From: JBGMEA01 sp041447245
GTDB taxonomy: Bacteria; Bacillota; Clostridia; Eubacteriales; Anaerofustaceae
DNA length: 64,000 nt
Reading direction: 5' to 3'
Assembly (NCBI GenBank): GCA_041447245.1
Contig: JBGMEA010000023.1
Location: forward strand, 233,077-297,076
Within the stretch, counting starts at the first letter, position 1, and every line of letters begins with the position of its first letter. The notes under the pieces were generated by a model. The model was given only the letters and a program-made list of their open reading frames with translations. It searched no databases and had not been told where the DNA came from. A program made the position numbers and the translations under genes. This document shows positions 45,093 to 52,484 of this stretch, piece by piece.

Positions 45093-47114
45093 CTATTGAA
45101 GATTATATAGGAAATCAATGCTATTCGTGTTAAGCTCATTATTTGTTAAATATGCATATACACTCTGGAGTACATATACCTCTCCCAACTCCTGAACTTT
45201 GTAAGAAAATAATCTCGAAAATGCATCATTCGCAGTTATGTTCAGCATCATGGACTCCTCGCCGTAACTCCCATTTTCTATCGAAGGTTTCAAAGTTTCC
45301 ATTTGTGGCATAGTAGGAGTATAATTGTTCAAAAACGAAGTCCCATCATATAGATAATTTAGAAAGATACTTTCAAGATTATATTTATTTTCATCATATG
45401 GTATCAACGAATCTATATACGCAAGACAAAGCACTTTAGGCGTTAAAATGAGATTCGCGGAAACAAGAATATGATCCTCAAAAACCACAAAATTTTCATT
45501 GTTACTTCCTGAACCGGATGTTATGGTTTGCGGCATCAAAATCAATTTCTCCCCTTCAAAAGATAGATCCGATGTTTCACCTACCAATGATTTCATGCTT
45601 TGCCACTCTTGCTCCAAATCTGACAGCTCGGATGTGTCATATGAATCAACAGCAAAATTTCCAACAGTTATCCCAGCAACTTCTTGATTTTGAATTAACC
45701 CTCCAAAGATAGATACTGTAGAAGCATTCCCTTGAAAGTGATTGCTATCAGATTCGGTCAAATTAGAAACAATATTGATTTTTGAATTAATATGAACGTC
45801 AAAAAATTTCATATTAAAATCGGTATTGACGAAAATATTGTTCGACTGAGATTCCCACAACTGCAAATGACCTGCCATAGGATAATATGGAAAATAGCCG
45901 GGCAAAGATATTCCCTGGTAGTTGCTGAAATACTTATTTCCAGAGCCTTCATATGTAATATGCACAGTTTCAGATGGCTCCGGTAAGGATTGATCAATCG
46001 TGAAATAATTACCTTGTTGTGTAAAGGCTAACGGCTCCCCTGAGGATGTGGTCAACCCGGTGATTTTGTAGCCTCGATATAAAGTAAATGCATATTGGTC
46101 TAAATTGCCGGATGTATCAATTGTCATCAAGACATCTGCATACAATTCGTTAGAAATGTCTAGGTTAATCACATACGATGTGATTTCGAAATCTGCATCA
46201 ATCGCATAACTGTCCGTTGCGCTGCCATTTTCTTCCGTTTCGTATCTATCTTCAATAAAATTGACGCTTGATGGTCCCAGATCTTTTCGCACAATACTTG
46301 AAGGTTGTATATATAAAATAATTAAACTAATCATGGCCGCCGATAAAAATGCTGTAGTTACCAAAAGTTTTTTCTTGTTCTTTCCCCATTGGCTCCACAA
46401 AATGCCGATTAAAACAATTATTATTTCAGCAACTGAACTGCTCCATCGTGATATTTCTATTGGTAAACCATAAAGTAAATCTGTCGCAGACTGAGGGTCG
46501 GGTGCAATCATACTGATTAAATACCATAATGGATATATATTTATATCCCAAATCTGATAGAATGTAAATGTTAAATTTTCAAAAAATGGACTCATAAGAA
46601 AGATGATTGCAATCATAATACCATATGAAGCAATTCGTTTAAATTTAAGAGCAAAATAAACACCGACTAGGCAAGCGAACAAACTTACCAATAAAATGTT
46701 TAGTATCGTCGTAAGAAAAATATGCATTAAGTATGGAGGATACCCAACGTTTCGAACATAATAAACAATAATATTGTATAGCACTATATTAAACCAATAT
46801 AGTGCTATCGGAATTAACAAAGCAGTCACTTGCGATAGAACGATCTTTATCCTCGCATTCTCCAAACTGTTTAAAGTTTCCTGTAAATTAATATCTTGTG
46901 CTTTTTTTACATATTCATATGATATAAACATGAAAGCAATAAGTGCCATGATTCCGACATTGTTACTGTAACGCAAAAAATCAAACGTACCTGCATTTTT
47001 CACGAGTAACCAACTTAAATAACTGTTTGTTATTATTAATATCATTAAATAAGAAAGTGCTAAATATATCGTTCTGTAAAATAATTTAAAATGAAAGTTG
47101 ATTAATCTTTTCAA
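45093..47114 (-). CDS. Large ABC-type permease with an extracytoplasmic M1-like domain
   Basis: A 673-residue protein. Seven membrane helices are visible (about residues 19-39, 54-70, 93-119, 132-157, 163-180, 226-242, 251-270), followed by an outer domain of 400 residues. Within it, FTLYRGYKITGL, ITYEG and ISLPGYFPYYPMAG resemble the N-terminal beta domain of M1 aminopeptidases, but I see no HExxH zinc motif anywhere. The start is a TTG with AAGGAG six bases ahead; an in-frame ATG ten codons earlier (47144) lies inside the inverted repeat and lacks a site. ATPase and second permease follow. Likely an exporter or a remodelling complex with a substrate-holding outer domain. Confidence 0.78.
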   Translation of the reverse strand: MKRLINFHFKLFYRTIYLALSYLMILIITNSYLSWLLVKNAGTFDFLRYSNNVGIMALIAFMFISYEYVKKAQDINLQETLNSLENARIKIVLSQVTALLIPIALYWFNIVLYNIIVYYVRNVGYPPYLMHIFLTTILNILLVSLFACLVGVYFALKFKRIASYGIMIAIIFLMSPFFENLTFTFYQIWDINIYPLWYLISMIAPDPQSATDLLYGLPIEISRWSSSVAEIIIVLIGILWSQWGKNKKKLLVTTAFLSAAMISLIILYIQPSSIVRKDLGPSSVNFIEDRYETEENGSATDSYAIDADFEITSYVINLDISNELYADVLMTIDTSGNLDQYAFTLYRGYKITGLTTSSGEPLAFTQQGNYFTIDQSLPEPSETVHITYEGSGNKYFSNYQGISLPGYFPYYPMAGHLQLWESQSNNIFVNTDFNMKFFDVHINSKINIVSNLTESDSNHFQGNASTVSIFGGLIQNQEVAGITVGNFAVDSYDTSELSDLEQEWQSMKSLVGETSDLSFEGEKLILMPQTITSGSGSNNENFVVFEDHILVSANLILTPKVLCLAYIDSLIPYDENKYNLESIFLNYLYDGTSFLNNYTPTMPQMETLKPSIENGSYGEESMMLNITANDAFSRLFSYKVQELGEVYVLQSVYAYLTNNELNTNSIDFLYNLQ

Positions 47115-47135
47115 TACACACTCCTTTTTCGTGAA

Positions 47136-47178
47136 AGTATGCATGTGGTGGTTATTGGATATCTACCACATGCATACT
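47136..47178. repeat. Long inverted repeat between the secreted-protein and permease genes
   Basis: Fourteen-base perfect arms (47136-47149 and 47165-47178) around a 15-base loop. The stem ends eight bases beyond the secreted-protein stop codon and about 20 bases before the permease start. No T run follows on the minus strand, so it is not a standard terminator. It could slow or partly end transcription, or protect the upstream message. Confidence 0.85.
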
Positions 47179-47185
47179 GATTTAA

Positions 47186-47560
47186 TTAATTATAAATTGC
47201 AGCATTGGCCCAACATCCTGTAGTACCTATCCCAACAGGATTTAATTCAACACGCCATAACCCCAAATCAGTTTTGTAGATTCGGGGTATTGTAACTGAT
47301 GAACCTTGAGAAATTGTTACAGAATTTACATTCGTCCAAATAGCGCCGGTACTATACCATGTATACATATATACTTTATGAGCTGAACCTACAGTATTGT
47401 AACCATAATTGTATGCTGAAGTTCCCGAAACGCTGCTACTTGTTACACTCGATTCATCAGATGCTAAAGTGACTGCGGCACTCGCTGCACTTACACTTGA
47501 AACAACAAATAATCCTAAAAGTAAAACTAGAGTACAGGCAGATAAAATTTTTCTTTTCAT
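47186..47560 (-). CDS. Small secreted protein, unknown
   Basis: A 124-residue protein with a clear signal peptide: basic start MKRK, hydrophobic core, and an SVSA-A type cleavage site near residue 25. The mature part of about 99 residues is rich in Tyr, Ser, Thr and Val, holds one cysteine (in TTGCWANA, near the end), and reads as a beta-rich domain. Start at the ATG after GGAG. It is the first gene of an operon with the two permeases and ATPase. It could be a substrate of, or a sensor for, the transporter. It is loosely like Lactococcin-972-type secreted proteins in layout, but the family motifs are missing. Confidence 0.75.
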   Translation of the reverse strand: MKRKILSACTLVLLLGLFVVSSVSAASAAVTLASDESSVTSSSVSGTSAYNYGYNTVGSAHKVYMYTWYSTGAIWTNVNSVTISQGSSVTIPRIYKTDLGLWRVELNPVGIGTTGCWANAAIYN

Positions 47561-47585
47561 TTTATTCTCCAATCATTTTTTTAGT

Positions 47586-47623
47586 CTGCATATTAATCAT
47601 ATATATGCAGATATCTGTGTAAA
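47586..47623 (-). promoter_or_regulatory. Palindromic promoter/operator of the secreted-protein operon
   Basis: Minus strand TTTACA (47623-47618), 16-base spacer, TATGAT (47601-47596). An eight-base inverted repeat (CTGCATAT with ATATGCAG, 47586-47593 and 47603-47610, nine-base gap) covers the -10, and a second palindrome CAGATATCTG (47608-47617) lies in the spacer. The overlap suggests an operator for a dimeric repressor. Confidence 0.55.
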
Positions 47624-47973
47624 TGACTTATTTTGTGCGCTAGTAATAAAAATCAGGTATAAGGTTATATATTTACTCAGGAATGATTACTTTTATGCAT
47701 CATTCCTTATCTATTAAAATAAAAAAGCAGCAAAAGCTGCGGTTTGACAATGATTTCCCTGATATTCATAACCAGCACCGCCCTAAATCATTTAACAATA
47801 TTGAGTGTATACTAAATGAATCGTAAAATCAATACACTTTTATTTATTTTATGCCACGCGAGTTAAAAACATAGACCAACATTTTACTGTGCTACAAACT
47901 CTTACATAAAACTCTTTAATTATTCACGCTGTTGTTATCGTGATTCCACTGCATACAAATGATAAATATATTT
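47624..47973. other. Intergenic stretch with one terminator and no gene
   Basis: AT-rich non-coding region between the ABC operon and the GrpB gene. Besides the terminator near 47720-47741 I see no gene, repeat or RNA motif here. Confidence 0.5.
47720..47741 (-). terminator. Weak terminator downstream of the GrpB gene
   Basis: Five-base-pair GCAGC/GCTGC stem with a four-base loop and six T on the minus strand, about 230 bases past the GrpB stop codon. Confidence 0.5.
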
Positions 47974-48552
47974 TTAAGATTTCTTTGCGTAGCATCCTTT
48001 ATAGACATCTTTTGCGATCCGCGTATATTTGATAATAAATTCAGTCTTCGCTTCTGTATAAGCATCCCGATTATGTTCGTATTGTTTCCAAAGCATCAGT
48101 TTCAGATTTTCATATTCTTTCGCGACTTCAAAGTGATCATTTAGATAATCTCTGAAATATAATTCATCATGGTCTCCGAATTTCCTGAGATGAAGATGAA
48201 ACACTTTTTCCGCAAATCCTTCCGGAGTGTAGCCTTTGTTGAACGAAATACGGTTCGCTGTTTCCGACATACACACATATCCGTTTGCAATCAGTGCGGT
48301 TTTACATTGTTCAAAACTGCAGCCTTCTTTCAATTCCACCAAAATATCCACCGTCGGTTTTGCTGCGATTCCGTTGACTGCCGTACTTCCGATATGCTCG
48401 ATTCGGGCGATATCAGACAAGGGCAAGCAGGCAGAAATCCGTTTGTGTTCTTCCCGATACCACCCTTTCCAACATTCATTGTGCGGAGTCAAAATGATCG
48501 GAAACAATTCCCATAGCTCTTTCAATGAAAGTTCCGACAATTGCTTTTTCAT
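47974..48552 (-). CDS. GrpB family protein
   Basis: A 192-residue member of the GrpB/UPF0157 family, which has a nucleotidyltransferase-like fold. The family core is IEHIGSTAVNGIAAKPTVDILVE (about residues 47-69, here split to the segments HIGSTAV and KPTVDI), with a late KFGDHDELYFRDYL. The biochemical role is not established. It is the last gene of the nrdJ-to-grpB series. Confidence 0.9.
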   Translation of the reverse strand: MKKQLSELSLKELWELFPIILTPHNECWKGWYREEHKRISACLPLSDIARIEHIGSTAVNGIAAKPTVDILVELKEGCSFEQCKTALIANGYVCMSETANRISFNKGYTPEGFAEKVFHLHLRKFGDHDELYFRDYLNDHFEVAKEYENLKLMLWKQYEHNRDAYTEAKTEFIIKYTRIAKDVYKGCYAKKS

Positions 48553-48564
48553 CTTGTTCTACCT

Positions 48565-49608
48565 CTATGATTGAAGCTCGTGCATCACTTCGTTCAATTC
48601 ACCTAAAACATATGATATATCGTCATCGCTGATTTCATAATGCGGGATCAATCTGATTTTCTTTCCATCAACCGCAGTGGTCAGAACGCCTTTTTCTTTC
48701 AGTTTCCCTGTCAGAATGTCTGCACTTACGTCGGATGCATCGATATCAAAAATTACAATATTGGTGTGTACACGCGACAAATCCACCGACAGTCCTTGAA
48801 TCTTCGCAATACCTTCGGCGAGCTGTTTCGCATGAGAGTGGTCTTCCCCCAAACGTTTTGTCATTTCCTTCAATGAAATCAAACCGCATGCCGCCAACAC
48901 CCCAACCTGACGCATGCCGCCTCCGAAGCGTTTTCTGACGGCTCTCGCCTTGCTCATCTGTTCTTCGCTCCCTGCTATCAGAGAGCCCACGGGGGATGCA
49001 AGCCCTTTCGAAAGACAGAACATGACGGTATCGGCATATTTTGCAATTTCCGATACCGGAGCACCAAGATACTCCGCAGCATGAAAGATGCGGGCTCCGT
49101 CAAGATGAATATTCAATCCGTATTCATCGGCAACATTCCGTATCTCCGACATATGAGAAAGCGGTACAACCATCCCGCCTTCCATGTTATGCGTATTTTC
49201 AACACAGATCAATTTCGTTTCAGGATAATGCACATTCCCTTTTTCACGGATCGCATGCACAAGTTCCTCCAGCTGGTAACAGCCGTCCGTTCCTTTCAGC
49301 GTTCTGCATTGCACGCCCGATAACGCTGCGGTACCCGCCGCTTCGTATTTGAAAATATGATGATTTTCCTGCAGAATGATTTCATTTCCGTGATCCGTCT
49401 GAATGTTGACGCAAATCTGATTTCCCATCGTGCCGCTCGGAACAAACAACGCTTTTTCTTTCCCCATCAGTTCTGCGGCGTAACGTTCCAGTTCATTTAC
49501 GGTTGGGTCATCCCCAAACACATCATCCCCTACTTCGGCGTTCATCATTGCCAAACGCATTTCTTTGGTCGGCTTGGTAACGGTATCGCTTCTCAGATCA
49601 ATCTTCAT
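48565..49608 (-). CDS. ltaE: Low-specificity L-threonine aldolase
   Basis: PLP enzyme that splits threonine and allo-threonine to glycine and acetaldehyde. The 347-residue protein opens LRSDTVTKPTKEMR, has GDDVFGDDPT for substrate binding, HLDGARIFHAA, and the PLP lysine in CLSKGLASPVGS. It sits 12 bases before the GrpB gene on the same strand. Confidence 0.94.
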   Translation of the reverse strand: MKIDLRSDTVTKPTKEMRLAMMNAEVGDDVFGDDPTVNELERYAAELMGKEKALFVPSGTMGNQICVNIQTDHGNEIILQENHHIFKYEAAGTAALSGVQCRTLKGTDGCYQLEELVHAIREKGNVHYPETKLICVENTHNMEGGMVVPLSHMSEIRNVADEYGLNIHLDGARIFHAAEYLGAPVSEIAKYADTVMFCLSKGLASPVGSLIAGSEEQMSKARAVRKRFGGGMRQVGVLAACGLISLKEMTKRLGEDHSHAKQLAEGIAKIQGLSVDLSRVHTNIVIFDIDASDVSADILTGKLKEKGVLTTAVDGKKIRLIPHYEISDDDISYVLGELNEVMHELQS

Positions 49609-49640
49609 ATATTACTTCCTCCGTCGCGAGAATCTTCATT

Positions 49641-49841
49641 TTAATATCGGTATTTGGATTCGTCATCCATATGGTTGGCAATTCTTCGCATATCGGAGCT
49701 CATCGACTCGATATGAAGAAAATACAGTTCCAGTTTGTTTTTAAGAAATACCAAAAACAAAATCCCTGATAAAAGCAGCAGAAAACCAAAAATCGGAAGG
49801 ATTTCATTGAAAAAACTGCTGATATTCGACAACGTACTCAT
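49641..49841 (-). CDS. Small single-pass membrane protein
   Basis: A 66-residue protein with one hydrophobic helix (about residues 15-35) followed by a charged tail with MRRIANHMDDESKYR. A strong GGAGGAGG lies seven bases before the ATG, which supports translation. Function unknown. It lies between the threonine aldolase and MATE genes. Confidence 0.7.
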   Translation of the reverse strand: MSTLSNISSFFNEILPIFGFLLLLSGILFLVFLKNKLELYFLHIESMSSDMRRIANHMDDESKYRY

Positions 49842-49900
49842 TGGCAATCCTCCTCCGTTTGTTGTTAATCATAGCTTATCAAACAGGAAAAGAAAAGATA

Positions 49901-51289
49901 TTATTCATTTGCAATCGCAGAAATCTCTTCGATGCGTCCTTTTTCCCACTTCCCTTTTCGATAAATTATCCAACAAATGGCATCGACAATCGCATTGCTG
50001 AAACTCATGGAAATCCATACCGACACTTCATTGAGAGAAGTATATCTCCCCAAGAGCCACAGAATCGGGAGCCGAATCACCCATAAGCGAATCATCGACA
50101 TCAACATCATCGTGCGTGATTGCCCCGAGCCCTGAAAAACACCCATGAAGACCATAAATGCTGCCATAAAAACATTGGAATAGCCGAGATAAATCAGGTA
50201 CGTCTTTGCCTGATCGAATATCAAACCCTCTTTGCCGGCAAAGAACCCAACGGTTCTGTCTGCCGTTGCCACCATCAGTAAACCGCCCAAAACCATAATC
50301 CCGCATCCGATCAGCATACTGATATTCACTGCTTGTTTTGCTCTTTTTATTTTTTTTGCGCCGAGATTCTGCCCGATAATCACAGCAAGTCCGCTGCCTA
50401 TCCCCATAATCGGAAGCGTCACAACGTTGAGAATCCTGTTGCCGATTGCAAATGCCGTCATCGTGGCATCCCCGAATCCGATAATAAAATAATTCAGAAC
50501 CAGAAACCCCATGTTTGAGACTGTTTCTCCGATTACTGCGGGAAGTCCGACGGAAAGCAGCTGTTTCATCATCGGTTTATGAAAACGGATATCATGAAAA
50601 CGAAGTCTGATCCCGGATTCTGTATTCGAAAGAGTAATCAGTTCAGGAACACAAACGCACAATCTGGCCAATATGGTCGCGACTGCCGCTCCGCGGATGC
50701 CCATTCCAAAAACAAACATAAAAATCGGGTCAAAAATAATATTCAGAATCACCGAAATCACTGTATATACCATCGGTGTGAAGGTGTCACCCTGCCCCTG
50801 TCTGACTGCATTGTAACAATTCATGATAAATATAAACGGGATCTCCCAAATGATGACCATGAAATAATCAATTCCGTATTGATACATTTCTCCGCTCAAT
50901 CCCAGAAGAACCGCCAACCCGGGTCCGAACAAATAGTTGATCAGAATCAACCCTCCGCTCAGAATAAGCGAAAGAATCACAAGCTGAGATGCACACAATT
51001 TCGCTTTGTCTCCCCTGCCGGCACCCGTATACTGTGCAATCAGAGACATGGCCGCAACCGAAAAAGAAATTGCCACGTCCATATTGTTATAAATAATCGG
51101 GAACAAAAAAGAAACCGCCCCAACAGCAAGCGGATCGATCAATGTAATAAACATGGTGTCGGTCAGATTGTAAATTGTTTGTATCAGATTATTGAGCATC
51201 AGCGGTGCGCTGATGCTCAAGATAACTGTTGAGAGTTTTCCCGTCAAAATAAAATCTCTTTTATCAAGAGATCTCATTTTTTGATTCAT
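49901..51289 (-). CDS. MATE family efflux transporter
   Basis: A 462-residue multidrug and toxic compound extruder with 12 predicted helices in two halves. The first half opens ILSISAPLMLNNLIQTIYNLTDTMF-like (segments APLMLNNL and TDTMFI), the second contains VGLPAVIGE. It probably exports drugs or metabolites with Na+ or H+ influx. A GGGAA site precedes the ATG. It starts 18 bases after the TraB-family gene. Confidence 0.93.
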   Translation of the reverse strand: MNQKMRSLDKRDFILTGKLSTVILSISAPLMLNNLIQTIYNLTDTMFITLIDPLAVGAVSFLFPIIYNNMDVAISFSVAAMSLIAQYTGAGRGDKAKLCASQLVILSLILSGGLILINYLFGPGLAVLLGLSGEMYQYGIDYFMVIIWEIPFIFIMNCYNAVRQGQGDTFTPMVYTVISVILNIIFDPIFMFVFGMGIRGAAVATILARLCVCVPELITLSNTESGIRLRFHDIRFHKPMMKQLLSVGLPAVIGETVSNMGFLVLNYFIIGFGDATMTAFAIGNRILNVVTLPIMGIGSGLAVIIGQNLGAKKIKRAKQAVNISMLIGCGIMVLGGLLMVATADRTVGFFAGKEGLIFDQAKTYLIYLGYSNVFMAAFMVFMGVFQGSGQSRTMMLMSMIRLWVIRLPILWLLGRYTSLNEVSVWISMSFSNAIVDAICWIIYRKGKWEKGRIEEISAIANE

Positions 51290-51307
51290 ATGCTGTTCCC
51301 TTCATTG

Positions 51308-52480
51308 CTAAAAAATATCTTTTAATTTCACAAAAATATCAATTCCGCTTGTCCATGTTCCGATGGCACTTCCGATATTGGCGAGTGTGACAACGAGCAA
51401 TACTTTTGTCAGCTTGTTTTTCCATAATCCCTTCAGCGAAGAAAGATCTTCGGAAAGCCGATTGAAATCCTCCACTTTCGGTTTTCTGATTGCCGCTTCC
51501 GTGAGTCCGGCAAACCAACCGGCTGCCAACACAGGATTGATCGCAGTAAACGGTGCCGCGACAAATGCAGTCAGAATGGAAAGAATGTGCCCTCCGGCAA
51601 GCAGTGTGCCGATTGCAGAAAACGTCCCGCAATATAAAATCAACCGTCTGATCTGATCCCATCCTGCCGATGCGGAATCAAACACAAAAGTGAGCACAAT
51701 CATGCCGATAATCAGAATCGGGATTGCCCACCCGACAATTTTCAACGCACTTGATGCCGGCGGAATGATATCATACTCTTTTACGTCAAAATCCTGCTTG
51801 ATATATTCCTTGATACCCGGAGTATGAGCAGCTCCCACGACGGCTACGATCACGCTGCCCGGAGCCTGTTTTATTTTTTGTGACAAATAAATATCCCGCT
51901 CATCCACCAGATAGGTTTTCAGAGAAGGAAATGATTTACCCAATTCGCTCAGTGCAGACTCCAACATATCCTGTGTTTTCAAATTTTCGAGATCGGCATC
52001 CGTCAATTCGGTATCATCAAAAAAACTGAATGTCACATTGAAAATCAGCTTCATTTTATCCCAAAACTTCAGCTTTCTCCATATGCGCATGAATGTTGTG
52101 CGAATACTTCTGTCAACCGGTATAATTCTCGCTCCTACTTCTTTGGCGGCCGCCATACTGTTGATCATTTCCTGCCCGGGTTGCACTCCAAACTGCTCGG
52201 CAATCCGTTTCTGATAGGAAGACAAAATCACATTCACAAGAAGAAAAGCAGATTTTTTCTGCTTTATGACGGTGATAATATCCTGATCGTTCCATTGATC
52301 GCGATTATTGATGTTATTGATACGCTCGCGATCCAATTCGATACAAACCGAATCGGGACGGATTTCCCGAATCAGTTCATATGCTTCGTCGGCACTTTCT
52401 TTGGATACATGAGCCGTCCCCAAAAGATAAATGGTTTTTGTGCCAACGTTCAATTCCGTTACGTTTTCGTTCAATCGCAT
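51308..52480 (-). CDS. TraB/PrgY family membrane protein
   Basis: A 390-residue protein with the TraB N-terminal motifs LLGTAHVSKES and CIELDRERI, a helical middle and four C-terminal hydrophobic helices (about residues 240-370). The family includes PrgY, which lowers the level of a peptide pheromone in Enterococcus, and is considered protease-like. The start is the ATG at 52480, five bases after the nrdJ stop; because AGGGAG directly abuts it, the TTG two codons later is a credible alternative. Possible role in peptide control is inferred. Confidence 0.88.
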   Translation of the reverse strand: MRLNENVTELNVGTKTIYLLGTAHVSKESADEAYELIREIRPDSVCIELDRERINNINNRDQWNDQDIITVIKQKKSAFLLVNVILSSYQKRIAEQFGVQPGQEMINSMAAAKEVGARIIPVDRSIRTTFMRIWRKLKFWDKMKLIFNVTFSFFDDTELTDADLENLKTQDMLESALSELGKSFPSLKTYLVDERDIYLSQKIKQAPGSVIVAVVGAAHTPGIKEYIKQDFDVKEYDIIPPASSALKIVGWAIPILIIGMIVLTFVFDSASAGWDQIRRLILYCGTFSAIGTLLAGGHILSILTAFVAAPFTAINPVLAAGWFAGLTEAAIRKPKVEDFNRLSEDLSSLKGLWKNKLTKVLLVVTLANIGSAIGTWTSGIDIFVKLKDIF

Positions 52481-52484
52481 CTCC

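Noticed and set aside
47186..47560. Lactococcin 972-type bacteriocin
   Set aside because: Length, signal peptide and neighbouring ABC genes are similar in layout, but the SNYYH and KTH-type family motifs are missing.
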